DNA of 64,000 bases from Chrysaora quinquecirrha (GCA_014526335.1 JACTAT010000006.1:6500034-6564033), one strand, 5' to 3'. Shown: positions 26,001 to 41,000, numbered from the stretch's first letter. The notes: generated by a model from the letters alone, not told the origin. Made by a program: numbers and translations.

Positions 26001-29000
26001 TTTGGCCTATCAAGCATGCTTCTGGTCTCAGTAGATCAGTGATGTCTGGGAGCCCCAGCCACGGTAGCGTCACAGCCAGGGTCAAGGTGTCGCTAGTTCT
26101 ATCTACTTTTTAGATCCTAAAGGCTGGCACTATGTACACCATTTCACCTTCACCCTTCACTAGTGAGTTTGCCGAGATACAAGAACTGTGAGCTGCCATT
26201 TGCCATTGAAATTTATTAATGCTGCATCATGTCTCAGTACTTTTTTTGAAACTCTAGTGTGTCTTTTTCGTTGATTTGTACAATATTGAGGTCACTGCAT
26301 GATCATTTTATTTGTTTATTGTTTTTTTTTTGCCGGGTAAAAGATATTTCTAGTCATCTGAATATTAAACATTATAATTCGATATTTCATTTTCATAAGC
26401 GTTGCTAATAAAACACAAGCAAATTTTTTTTATTTTTTTTCCACTTTTCGAATGTTTCGCTGCCCATCGGCAGCCTCGATCATGGAGTTGATCAATCGAA
26501 ACTTTATCGCCTTCTATCTGTTCGTTCTTAGTGCAAATCAATCTCCTGGAATATTCGAATTCCGCCACTTCTCCTTAGCATTCAATCTTTCTTCTCCGCA
26601 TAGAGTATTGCAACAAGTGAGAGTTGATCTAGCGTTATAGTTACCAACAAGAAAGGCTAATGTTTGTCTTTCAATCTGTTTCTTGACAAATCTATCAGAC
26701 TTTTAGATGTATATTTATTCTTAGGACCTATAAGAGTAATAATTGAAAATTAAATCGAACCTTAACTCAGCTATCGATCCAAGCGGATCATAGGTATTGC
26801 ACTCTGTGATATGCATTTCTATATTTCGGTAAATCGATTTCGCTTGCTTCTCTAATTTCTCTCTGATTGGAAAATATAATCTGAGAAAATTTCGAAATTC
26901 CCGCAGTTATAAAGATAATACGTTGAATTTTGATTGTTACGTCATTTTGATTTCTTTTCTGGCTCTTTTGCTGATTGTGGCGTCTTGTTGATTGCCTAAC
27001 GTTTTTTATTAATTGTGACGTCACGCTAAATATTTGTGAATGCGTGATTTTTTCTTGCTTGTTATTCTTTTATTACTTTAGTTTTGATAAGCCTCGATAT
27101 TCCTTAAGAATTTCAATTTTCAGGCCCTTTGGAAGCGGGGTGGCTTGGGGTCCCTAATAAGTCATTTAATCACAAATAAATTATAATAAAAGATCATTTG
27201 TAATGTATGTTTGCATATTGCTTTTTTCAGAACTAGCAGAAAATAATACATTTCATTTTATGTGAATAGAATATCATAAATAACCTCATGTCTGTTATAT
27301 TTACAATTTAATATGAAAGTGATAAAAATTAGTTACTATCATTTATAATTTGTTCGGTGTTAGGATCCTGGAATGCCCCTATTTTATACTTTTCATTATC
27401 TATGGTATTTGATATACCTATTATATCTGTCTGAACTCTATATTTCATAGGAGATTTCCGCTGACTCCATTGTTCTCACTGTTCTCATTCTCCGTATTTT
27501 GCTCCATTTCCCCTCTTTTACCGGGGGCACTTGTTTTTTGTATCTTTGAATGAAGCCATTGTTGTGAAGCTTATCTTCACGGTTCTCATTCTTCTCGTCT
27601 ACTCTTGCTTCCCGTCTTTGGCACATAACAGGCCGTGTCATCTTGGTATTCCCATCTCCTTTTATTCGGGCTTGACTTAAATGTTGGTAAATTGGTTTTG
27701 TCGTCAATCTGTACGGTGCAAGCTGGAGATTTTCTTTTCTTGTTGCCTGCGAACTCGTAGTCATTACTTGGCTTTACAGAGGCTTTTGTCTTATCAGAAG
27801 TGCAGCCTTGAATTTGTGTAATACAATCCAGGCTCAGTTCTGTATGATTATCTGTCTTGAGCTCTGAAAGTTGAATAACGACTGTTTTTGTACTGTTTTC
27901 TTGATTGAAGCTAGATGCAAAAGCTTCTGTAACTTCACTGCTGCATTCTGCAAGTTTAATATCGACTGCCGCGTCAGGCTGAATGACGCTGTCGTCTATA
28001 TCCATAGGCACTGGCTTTTCAAGCTCACAGTGAATATTTGTATTGTGTAGACAAACATTTTGAGCCTGATTATATCCAAAGCCATTATGATTTTGGATCT
28101 CGTAGCTAATATCCATCATAGAATCTTCAGCGTGGACTTCACTTGTGGATGGCATCTCATTATCAAAGAATCCGAATGCAAAGTTCTGTGGAACAGTTTG
28201 ATACTGATACTGCACACAGTTTCCAACACTAAAGCCACACACCTGAGACTCTATTCTTTCTTCTGTAACACATATCTCCATCTCTTCTGCAAAACTCTCA
28301 TTCATATCATAACATAACCTCGTACTGAATTCAAGGTGGAAAGAGTCGACCTCTATCATGCTGACGCAGGAATCATCAAGACTCATGTTATTCAGAAATT
28401 CGCGGTTGCAGTCTTCAGACGAAGGTGATAAACATCCACTGTCTGTTTTTATTCCTAAGAGAAAAATCAGAAAGGTTGAGTTAGTTTTGAGGTGCTTGCA
28501 AGGGAGGAATTATACTAGGCTGTGTCAAAACTACACCGTTTCGTGGGATAGTCAGAACTGACTAAGTCCATTAGTTGTACATTTCGCTCCTAAGACAAAT
28601 CTAACGATAGGTCGAACAGAACTATAAAGCAACACTCTCAGCATTAGGCAATCGAATTCTTTTTTTCGTATAGATGATTGTTGCTATTTCTTAAGGCTGT
28701 CGATGCTGTTTGCGAAAAGTGGGACTAATGTGATGAGTCTAGGTCAGAACCGTTTTGTGAGGTTATTTGAGTTAAAGAGCTATTTGAGTTAAAGAGTTGT
28801 CGATTCCGGTTTTTTAGAATACACTGGTGAAAATGTTTATTTAAATGAGATAACTGAAGTATCAAATAGTGCGATTCGGTGATACAAAATTTTAGACTGC
28901 ACTTTGGTGGCTTTAGTTTTGCATTTCTTAAAATATTTGAATTTAATTTTTTGAATACATCTACTTACTATTATCAGTGGACATGATAGAAATGTGCAGA

Positions 29001-32000
29001 TCATCATCAGAATCATCTGTAAGGTCTGGAAACCAGCCGGAATCTTGTGATTCGCTTGGTGTTTTCCTAAAAGGACAATGATAATAGATAGTTACCATTG
29101 TCATTATCATGATTGTCATCATAATGCTCAGAATCATAATCATCATTGTCTTAATCATAATCATCATTATCATCACTATCATTATCATCATCATTATCAT
29201 TATCATCATCATTATCATTATCATCATCATCATCACCTTCATCAAATGTGATAGAGGTATATTTTAAATGTTACATTACCTCTTTTCAGTTTCATTGTTT
29301 TCCGGATTTTCTTCATTTGGATCTAAATCTGATTCAAACTCAGGCTCAGAGTCACTGAGATCCTCGTAAAGTTGATCATTTGCAATATGATTTGCTGCTG
29401 CGATGTTTACAGCTGGTGGTTCATCATTCGGACCGGGCTGATTTGCATAGCTCAGAGGAGCACATGCTTCACTTTCTTTATCAGATTCATTTCCGATATC
29501 ATTTAGGATTTCTTCTGATGAATCGGAGTCGTCTGACTCTACTTCTAATTGAGTAAAGATATTGCTGTAAGAAGAATATTATATATACTATAATAATATA
29601 TTCGTTACTCGATTAGCATTGCCATACGTCTTGCACAACTTTTAAGGTGCTTTGGCCTATCAAGCATGCTTCTGGTCTCAGTAGATCAGTGATGTCTGGG
29701 AGCCCCAGCCACGGTAGCGTCACAGCCAGGGTCAAGGTGTCGCTAGTTCGATGTACTTTTTAGATCCTAAAGGCTGGCACTATGTACACCATTTCACCTT
29801 CACCCTTCACTAGTGAGTTTGCCGAGATACAAGAACTGTGAGCTGCCATTTGCCATTCAAATTTATTAATGCTGCATCAAGTCTCGGTACTTTGTTTGGA
29901 ACTCTAATGTTTCTTTTTCGTTGATTTGTACAATATTGAGGTCACTGCATGATCATTTTATTTGTTTATTGTTATTTTTCCCGGGTAAAAGATAATTCTA
30001 GTCAACTGAATATTAAAGATTATAATTCGATATTTTTATTTTCATAAGCGTTGCTAATAAAACACAAGCAATTTTGTTTTCCACTTTTCGAATGTTTCGC
30101 TGCCCATCGGCAGCCTCGATCATAGAGTTAATCAATCGAAACTTTACCGCCTTCTATCCGTTCATTGTTAGTGGAAATCAATCTCTTGGAATATTCGAAT
30201 TCCGCCACTTCTTCTTAGCATTCAGTCTTTGCTTCTCCGCATAGAGTATTGCAACAATTGAGGTTGGATCTAGCGTTATAGTTACCAATAGGAAAGGCTA
30301 ATGTTTGTCTTTCAATCTATTCCTTGACAAATCTAGCAGACTTTCAGATGTATATTTATTCTTAGGACCTATAACAGTAACAATTAAAAATGAAATCGAA
30401 CCTTAACTCAGCCATCGATCCAAGCGGATCATCGGTATTGCACTCTGGGATATGCATTTCTATATTTTGGTAAATCGATTTCTCTTGATTCTCTAATTTC
30501 TCTCTGATTAGAAAATATTATGTGAGAAAATTTTAAAATTCCTGCACATATAAAGATAATACGTTGAATTTTGATTGTTACGTTATTTTGATTTCTTTTC
30601 TGGCTCTGTTATTGATTGTGACGTCATGTTGATTACCTAACTTTCTTCTATTAATTGTCAGACTCAGATCTTTCGCCATAGCTCATTCGAGCCGCCGGCG
30701 CCCAATCGCCATGTCCCTGGTCTCATCTATCCCACTGCACCAATTAATCACGTTGTCAGTTTATTTATTTCTCACTCTTCTTCACTCGGTTCTGTCCTGG
30801 CACACGACTGTCAATTGCACTACAGACCAGACTGTGGGGACGTTGTCACCAATGTCCATAAGCAACCTTCCGTCCATTGGTAGTGTTCAGCATTCATCTG
30901 TTCCTACACCCACTTGGTTTGTGTCCATGTGGAACCATTTTACTTTGACGCTCCTTCGCCATTGCCACATCTAAAATTCTCGGATCACGTCTTGTTCCAA
31001 TTTTTGTAGAGTCCTGCTCTTGCATCCGTATGTTGCCACGGTTCAGAATAGAGAGCGTGCAAGACGTTTCTTCAATGCGAGAGATAGCTTACAGAGTCTC
31101 TAGATTGGATTAAACCCGCTCGCCTCACTCTAGTAACCAGGCCAAATCCGTTCATTGTCATCACATTCGTTTTCGATTCATTTTTCTTCGACGTCAGGCT
31201 CGGTTTTCGCGAATGTTTGATTTGCTATTTCTTATTATTTGTTATTCTTTTATTGCTTACACATTTTATAAGAACATAAGGACACCTTTAGTTTTGTAAA
31301 ACCTCGATATTTTCTTAAACCTTCCATTTTCGAGGCTGATGGGTCCCAAATACATCGTTTCATCACCAATTAATCATCATAAAAGAACATATGGGCTTGA
31401 ATGCAGTGTAGCTGATACCTTTCACAAGGACAAAAGCCTACAATAGGGTATGCTTTTAGTGTTTGGGTTAGGTAGTCTTTTAGGGCAAGGGGTAATTTAG
31501 GGTTAATTTAAGGTTAGGGTGAGGGTTAGGGTTAGTTTAAGGGTTTTGTTTGCTATTGTTTACTTTGCATTTTCGAAGGTCTACGCTGAACTGCATCTGT
31601 ACTTTCATTTGTAAGGTGCGTTGGTATATATCTAGTTGCAGAACAGGCAGAAAATAATACATTTCATTTTAAGTTAATAGAATATCATAAATTACCTCAT
31701 ATCTGTTATTTTAACAATTCAGAACGAAAGTAATAAAACTTGTTACTAATTTATTCTGTGTTACGATCTTGGAAAACCCCTATTTTATACCTTTCATCTA
31801 TGGTATTTATTTGATATACCCATTAAGTCTTTCTGAACTCTATATTTCATAGGAGAGTTCCCCTGGCTTCTTTATTCTATATGTTCTCATTATTCGTATT
31901 TCGCTCCATTTTCCCTCTTTTACCGGGGGCACTTTCAGTTTTTTGTATCTTTGAATGAAGCCATTTTTGTGAAGCTTATCTTCACGGTTCTTATTCTTCT

Positions 32001-35000
32001 CGTCTACGCTTGCTTCCCGTCTTTGGCACATAACAGGCCGTGTCATCTTGGTATTCCCGTCTCCTTTTATTCGGGCTTGACTTAAATGTTGGTAAATTGG
32101 TTTTGTCGTCAATCTGTACGGTGCAAGCTGGAGATTTTCTTTTCCTGCTGCCTGTGAACTCGTAGTCATCATTTGGCTTTACAGAGGCTTTTGTCTTATC
32201 ACAAGTGCAGCCTTGAATTTTTGTACAACAATCCAGGCTTAGTTCTGTATGATTATCTGTCGTGAGCTCTGAAAGTTGAACAACGACTGTTTTTGCACTG
32301 TTTTCTTGATTGAAGCTAGATACACAAGCTTCTGTACCTTCACTGCTGCATTCTGCGAGTTTAATATCGACTGCAGTGTCACGCTGAATGACGACTTCGT
32401 CTATATCCATAGGCACTGGCGTTTCAAGCTCACAGTGAATGTTTGTATTGTGTAGCCAAACATTTTGGGTTTGATTGTATCCAAAATCATTATGACTTTG
32501 GATCTCGTAGCTAATATCCATCATAGAATCTTCAGCGTGGACTTCACTTGTGGATAACATCTCATTATCCAAGAATCCGAATGGAAAGTTCTGTGGAACA
32601 GTTTGATACTGATACTGCACACAGTTTCTAACACTAAAGCCACACGCCTGAGACTCTATTCTTTCTTCTGTAACACATATCTCCATCTCTTCTGCAAAAC
32701 TCTCATTCATATCATCACATAACCTCGTACTGAATTCAAGGTGGAAAGAGCCGACCTCCTTCATGCTGACGCAGGAATCATCAAGACTCATGTTATTCAG
32801 AAATTCGCGGTTGCAGTCTTCAGAAGAAGGTGATAAACATCCACTGTCTGTTTTTATTCCTAAGAGAAAAATCAGAGAGGTTGAGTTACTTTTTATGGTG
32901 ATTGCAAGGGAGGAATCATACTAGGCTGTGTCAAAACTACACCGTTTTGTGGGAATGTCAGAACTGACTAAGTCCGTTAGTCGTAGATTTCGCTCCTAAG
33001 ACAAATCTTCTACAGATAGGTCGAACAGAACTATAAAGCAACACTCTCAGCATTAGGCAATCCAATTCTTTTTTTCGTGTAGATGATTGTTGCTATTTCT
33101 TAAGGCTGCCGATGCTGTTTGCGAAAAGTAGGACTTATGTAATGAGTCTAGGTAAGAACCGTTTTGTGATATTATTTGTGTTAAAGAGCTATTCGAGTCA
33201 AAGAGTTGTCAATTCCGGTATTTTAGAATACACTGGTGAAAATGTTTATTTAAATGAGATAACTGAAGTATCAAATAGTGCGATTCGGTGATACAAAATT
33301 GTAGACTGCACTGTGGGGGCTTTAGTTTTGCATGTCTGAAAATATTTGAATTTATTTTTTTGAATACATCTACTTACTATTATCAGTGGACATGATAGAA
33401 ATGTGCAGGTCATCATCAGAATCATCTGTAAGGTCTGGAAACCAGCCGGAATCTTGTGATTCGCTTGGTGTTTTCCTAAAAGGACAATGATAATAGATAG
33501 TTACCATTGTCATTATCATGATTTTCATCATAATGCTCAGAATCATAATCATCATTGTCTTAATCATAATCGCAATTGTCATTATCATCATTATCATTAC
33601 CATTATCATTATCATCATCATCATCATTATTATCATCATTATTATCATCATCACCTTCATCAAATGTGATAGAGGTATATTTCAAATGTTACATTACCTC
33701 TTTTCAGTTTCATTGCTTTCTGGATTCTCTTCATTTAACTCTAAATGTGATTCAAACTCAGGCTCAGAGTCACTGAGATCCTCGTAAAGTTGATCATTTG
33801 CAATATGATTTGCTGCTGCGATGTTTCCAGCTGGTGGTTCATTATTCGGACCGAGCTGATTTGCATAGCTCAGAGGAGCACATGCTTCACTTTCTTTATC
33901 AGATTCATCTTCGATATCATTTAGGATTTCTTCTGATGAATCGGAGTTGTCTGACTCTACTTCTAATCGAGTAAAGATATCGCTGTAAGAAGAGTATTAT
34001 TTATACTATTATAATATATTCGTTACTCGATTAGCATTGCCGTACGTCTTGCACCACTTTTAAGGTGCTTTGGCCTATCAAGCATGCTTTTGGTCTCAGT
34101 AGATCAGTGATGTCACGGTAGCGTCACAGCCAGGGTCAAGGTGTCGCTAGTTCAATCTACTTTTTAGATCCTAAAGGCTGGCACTGTGTAAACCATTTCA
34201 CCTTCACCCTTCACTAGTGAGTTTGCCGAGAAACAAAAACTGTGGGCAATTTTTTTCCACTTTTCAAATGTTTCGCTGCCCATCGGCAGCCTCGATCATG
34301 GAGTTGATCAATCGAAACTTTGTCGTCTTCTATCTGTTCGTTCTTAGTGCAAATCAATCTCTTGGAATATTCGAATTCCGCCACTTCTCCTTAGCATTCA
34401 GTCTTTGCTTCTCCGCATAGAGTATTGCAACAAGTGAGAGTTGATCTAGCGTTATAGTTACCAATAAGAAAGGCTAAGCTCTGTCTTTCAATCTGTTTCT
34501 TGACAAATCTAGCAGACTTTCAGATGTATATTTATTCTTAGGACCTATAACAGTAATAATTAAAAATGAAATCGAACCTTAACTCAGCCATCGATCCAAG
34601 CAGATCATCGGTATTGCACTCTGTAATATGCATTTCTATATTTCGGTAAATCGATTTCTCTTGCTTCCCTAATTTCTCTCTGATTGGAAAATATTATTTG
34701 AGAAAATTTCAAAATTCCCGCAGTTATAAAGGTAATACGTTGAATTTTGATTGTTACGTCATTTTGATTTCTTTTCTGGCTCTTTTGTTGATTGTGACGT
34801 CAGGTTGATTACCTAACTTTTTTCTATTAAATGTGACGTCAGACTCAGATCTTTCGCCATAGCTCATTGGAGCCGCCGGTGCTCAATCGCCATGTCCCTG
34901 GCCTCAACTATCCCACTGCAGCAATTAATCACATTGTCAATTTATTTATTTCTCACTCTTCTTTACTCTGTTCTTTCCTGGCACATGGACGACTGTCAAT

Positions 35001-38000
35001 AGTACTACAGACCAGACTGTGGGGACGGCGTCGCCAATGTCCATACTTAGCAACCTTCGGTCTCTTGATATTGTTTAACATTCATCTGTTCCTCCACCTA
35101 CTTGGTCACGCATCCGTTTGTCTCCATGTGGAACCACTTTACTTTGACGCTCCTTCGCCATTGCCACATCTAAAATTCTCGGATCACGTCTTGTTCCAAT
35201 TTTTGTAGAGTCCTGCTCTTGCATCCGTGTGTTGCCACGGTTCAGAATAGAGAGCGTGCAAGACGTTTCTTCAATGCGAGAGATATCTTACAGTCTCTAG
35301 ATTGGATTAAACCCGCTCGCCTCACTCTAGTAACCAGGCCAAATCCGTTCATTGTCATCACATTCGTTTTCGATTCATTTTTCTTCGACGTCAGGCTCGG
35401 TTTTCGCGAATGTTTGATTTGCTATTTCTTATTGTTTGTTATTCTTTTATTGCTTACACACACACCTTTAGTTTTGTTAAACCTCGATATTCTTAAAATT
35501 TTTCAATTTTCGAGGCTGAGGGGTCCCAAATGCATCATTTAATCATCAATTAATCATCGTAAAAGAACGTTTGGGCTTGAATGCAGTGTACCTGATACCT
35601 TTCACAGGGACAAAAGCCTTCAATAGGGTATGCTTTTAGTGTTACGGTTAGGGTAGTCTTTTAGGGTTAGGGGTAATATAGGGTTAATATTAAGGTTAGG
35701 ATGAGGGTTGGGGCTAGTTTAAGGGTTTTGTTTGCTATTGTTTACGTTGCATTTTCGAAGGTCTATGCTTAACTGCGTGTGTACTTTCATTTGTAAGGTG
35801 TGTTGGTATGTATCTAGTTTCAGAACAGGCAGAAAATAATACATTTCATTTTAAGTAAATATAATATCATAAATAACTTCATATCTGTTATATTTACAAT
35901 TCAGAACGAAAGTAATAATACTTGTTACTAATTTATTTGGTGTTAAGATCTTGGAATACCCCAATTTTATACGTTTCTTCTATGGTATTTATTTGATATA
36001 CCCATAATGTCTGTCTGAACTCTACATTTCATAGGAGAGTTCCCCTGGCTTCTTTATTCTATATGTTCTCATTATTCGTATTTCGCTCCATTTTCCCTCT
36101 TTTACCGGGGGGGGATTTCAGTTTTTTTGTATCTTTGAATGAAGCCATTTTTGTGAAGCTTATCTTCACGGTTCTCATTCTTCTCGCCTACGCTTGCTTC
36201 CCGTTTTTGGAACATAACAGATCGTGTCTTCTTTGTATTCCCGTCTCTTTTTATTCGGGCTTGGCTTAAACGTTGGTAAATTGCTTTTCTCTTCAGACTG
36301 TACGGTGCAAGCTGGAGATTTTCTCTTTCTGTTGCCTCTTGATTCGTAGTCATTCCTTGGTTTTACAGAAGCTTTTAGCTTATCAGAAGTACAGCCTTGA
36401 ATTTGTGTACAACACTGCAGGTTCAGTTCTGTATGATTATCTGTCCTGAGCTCTGAAAGTTGAACAACGACTGTTTCTGTACTGTTTTCTGGTTTGAAAC
36501 TAGATACACAAGCTTCTGTAACTTCACTGCTGCATTCTGCAAGTTTAATATCGACTGCAGCGTCAGACTGAATGACGACTTCGTCTATATCCATAGGCAC
36601 TGGCGTTTCAAGCTCACAGTGTATGTTTGTATTGTGTAGCCAAACATTTTGAGCCTGATTATATCCAAAGCCACTATGACTTTGGATCTCGTAGCTAATA
36701 TCCATCATAGAATCTTCAGCGTGGACTTCACTTGTGGATAGCATCTCATTATCAAAGAATCCGAATGCAAAGTTATGTGGAACAGTTTGATACTGATACC
36801 GCACACAGTTTCCAACACTAAAGCCACACGCCTGAGACTCTATTCTTTCTTCTGTAACATATGTCTCCATCTCTTCCGCAAAACTCTCATTCATATCATA
36901 ACATAACCTCGTACTGAATTCAAGGTGGAAGGAGTCGACCTCCATCATGCTGACGCAGGAATCATCAAGGCTCATGTTATTCAGAATTTCGCGGTTGCAG
37001 TCTTCAGAAGAAGGTGATAAACATCCACTGTCGGTTTTTATTCCTAAGAGAAAAATCAGAAAGGTTGAGTTACTTTTTATGGTGCTTGCAAGGGAGGAAT
37101 AATACTAGGCTGTGTCAAAAGTACACCGTTTTGTGGGAAGGTCAGAACTGACTAAGTCCGTTAGTCGTAGATTTTGCTCCTAAGACAAATCTTCTACAGA
37201 CAGGTCAAACAGAACTATAAAGCAACACTCTCAGCCTTAGGCAATCCAATTCTTTTCTCGTGTAGATGATTGTTGCTATTTCTTAAGGCTGCCGATGCTG
37301 TTTGCGAAAAGAGGGTCTTATGTAATGAGTCTAGGTCAGAACCGTTTTGTGATATTATTTGAGTTAAAGAGCTATTTGAGTCAAATAGTTGTCAATTCCG
37401 GTATTTTAGAATACACTGGTGAAAATGTTTATTCAAATGAGATACTGAAGTATCAAATGCGATTCGGTGATACAAAACTGTAGACTGCACTGTGGGGGCT
37501 TTAGTTTTGCATGTCTGAAAATATTTGAATTTATTTTTTTGAATACATCTACTTACTATTATCAGTGGACATGATAGAAATGTGCAGATCGTCATCAGAA
37601 TCATCTGTAAGGTCTGGAAACCAGCCGGAATCTTGTGATTCGCTTGGTGTTTTCCTAAAAGGACAATGATAATAGATAGTTACCATTGTCATTATCATGG
37701 TTTTCATCATAATGCTCAGAATCATAATCATCATTGTCTTAATCATAATCATCATTATCATCACTATCATTATCATCATCATTATCATTATCATCATCAT
37801 TATCATCATCATTATCATCATCATCATTATCATCATCATCATCATTATCATCATCATTATCATCATCACCTTCATCAAATGTGATAGAGGTATATTTCAA
37901 ATGTTACATTACCTCTTTTCAGTTTCATTGCTTTCTGGATTCTCTTCATTTAACTCTAAATGTGATTCAAACTCAGGCTCAGAGTCACTGAGATCCTCGT

Positions 38001-41000
38001 AAAGTTGATCATTTGCAATATAATTTGCTGCTGCGATGTTTCCAGCTGGTGGTTTATCATTGGGACCGGGCTGATTTGCATAGCTCAGAGGAGCACATGC
38101 TTCACTTTCTTTATCAGATTCATTTTCGATATCATTTAGGATTTCTTCTGATGAATCGGAGTCGTCTGACTCTACTTCTAATTGAGTAAAGATATCGCTG
38201 TAAGAAGAATATTATATATACTATTATAATATATTCGTTACTCGATTAGCATTGCCGTACGTCTTGCACCACTTTTAAGGTGCTTTGGCCTATCAAGCAT
38301 GCTTTTGGTCTCAGTAGATCAGTGATGTCACGGTAGCGTCACAGCCAGGGTCAAGGTGTCGCTAGTTCAATCTACTTTTTAGATCCTAAAGGCTGGCACT
38401 GTGTAAACCATTTCACCTTCACCCTTCACTAGTGAGTTTGCCGAGAAACAAGAACTGTGAGCTGCCTCTTGCCATTGAAAAATTTATTAATGCTGCATGA
38501 AGTTTCAGTACTTTTTTTGAAACTCTACTGTGTCTTGTTCGTTGATTTGTACAATATTGAGGTCACTGCATTATCATTTTATTTGTTTATTGTTATTTTT
38601 TCCCTGGTAAAAGATATTTCTAGTCACTTGAACATTAAAGATTATAATTCGATATTTTTATTTTCATAAGCGTTGCTAATAAAACGCAAGCAATTTTTTT
38701 TCCACTTTTCAAATGTTTCGCTGCCCATCGGCAGCCTCGATCATGGAGCTGATCAATCGAAAGTTTGTCGCCTTCTATCTGTTCGTTCTTAGTGCAAATC
38801 AATCTCTTGGAATATTCGAATACCGCCACTTCTTCTTAGCATTCAGTCTTTGCTTCTATGCATAGAGTATTGCAACAAGTGAGAGTTGATCTAGCGTTAT
38901 AGTTACCAATAGGAAAGGATAATGTTTGTCTTTCAATCTGTTTCTTGACAAATCTAGCAGACTTTCAGATGTATATTTATTCTTAGGACCTATAACAGTA
39001 GTAATTAAAAATGAAATCGAACCTTAACTCAGCCATCGATCCAAGCGGATCATCGGTATTGCACTCTTTGATATGCATTTCTATATTTCGGTAAATCGAT
39101 TTCTCTTGCTTCTCTAATTTCTCTCTGATTAGAAAATATTATCTGAGAAAATTTTAAAAATCCCGCAGTTATGAAGATAATACGCTGAATTTTGATTGTT
39201 ACGTCATTTTGATTTCTTTTCTGGCTCTGTTGCTGATTGTTACGTCATATTGATTACCCAACTTTCTTATATTAATTGTGACGTCAGACTCATATCTTTT
39301 GCCATAGCTCATTGGAGCCGCCGCTGCTCAATCGCCATGTCCCTGGCCTCAACTATCCCACTGCAGCAATTAATCACATTGTCAGTTTATTTATTTTTCA
39401 CTCTCCTTTACTCGGTTCTGTCCTGGCACACGACTGTCAATAGCACTACAGACCAGACTGTGGGGACGGCATCACCAATGTCCATACTTAGCAACCTTCC
39501 GTCTCTTGATAGTGTTCAACATTCATCTGTTCCTACACCCACTTGGTCACGCATCCGTTTGTCTCCATGTGGAACCACTTTACTTTGACGCTCCTTCGCC
39601 ATTGCCACATCTAAAATTCTCGGATCACGTCTTGTTCCAATTTTTGTAGAATCCTGCTCTTGCATCCGTATGTTGCCACGGTTCAGAATAGAGAGCGTGC
39701 AAGACGTTTCTTCAATGTGAGAGATAGCTTACAGAGTCTCTAGATTGGATTAAACCCGCTCGCCTCACTCTAGTAACCAGGCCAAATCCGTTCATTGTCA
39801 TCACATTCGTTTTCGATTCATTTTTCTTCGACGTCAGGCTCGGTTTTCGCGAGTGTTTGATTTGCTATTTCTTATTGTTTGTTATTCTTTTATTGCTTAC
39901 ACATTTTTTTATAAAAACATAAGAACACCTTTAGTTTTTTTAAACCTTTTTATTCTTAAAACTTTTCAATTTTCGAGGCTGAGGGGTCCCAAATACATCA
40001 TTTAATCATCAATTAATCATCGTAAAAGAACGTTTGACTAGAATGCAGTGTAACTGATACATTTCACAGGGACAAAAGCCTACAATAGGGTATGCTTTTA
40101 GTGTTAGGGTTAGGGTAGTCTTTTAGGGCTAGGGGTAATATAGGGTTAATGTTAAGGTTCGAGTGAGGGTTAGGGTTAGTTTAAGGCTTTTGTTTGCTAT
40201 TGTTTACGTTGAATTTTCGAAGGTCTATGCTTAACTGCATGTGTACTTTCATTTGTAAGGTGTGTTGGTATATATCTAGTTTCAGAACAGGCAGAAAATA
40301 ATACATTTCATTTTAAGTAAATAGAATATCATAAATAACCTCATATCTGTTATATTTACAATTCAGAACGAAAGTAATAATACTTGTTACTAATTTATTT
40401 GTTGTTAAGATCTTGGAATACCCCAATTTTATACGTTTCTTCTATGGTATTTATTTGATATACCCATTAAGTCTTTCTGAACTCTATATTTCATAGGAGA
40501 GTTCCCCTGGCTTCCTTATTCTATATGTTCTCATTATTCGTATTTCGCTCCATTTTCCCTCTTTTACCGGGGGCACTTTCAGTTTTTTGTATCTTTGAAT
40601 GAAGCCATTTTTGTGAAGCTTATCTTCACGGTTCTTATTCTTCTCGTCTACGCTTGCTTCCCGTCTTTGGCACATAACAGGCCGTGTCATCTTGGTATTC
40701 CCGTCTCCTTTTATTCGGGCTTGACTTAAATGTTGGTAAATTGGCTTTGGCGTCAATCTGTACGGTGCAAGCTGGAGATCTTCTCTTCCTGTTGCCTGTG
40801 AACTCGTAGTCATCACTTGGCTTTACAGAGGCTTTTGTCTTATCAGAAGTGCAGCCTTGAATTTTTGTACAACAATACAGGCTCAGTTCTGTATGATTAT
40901 CTGTCGTGAGCTCTGAAAGTTGAACAACGACTGTTTTTGCACTGTTTTCTTGATTGAAGCTAGATTCCACAAACTTCTGTGACTTCACTGCTGCATTCTG

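Noticed and set aside
26452..26640. Plus-strand frame starting MELINRNF over the same segment
   Set aside because: It is open in most copies, but it is short, unit 4 lacks the ATG, and nothing supports expression.
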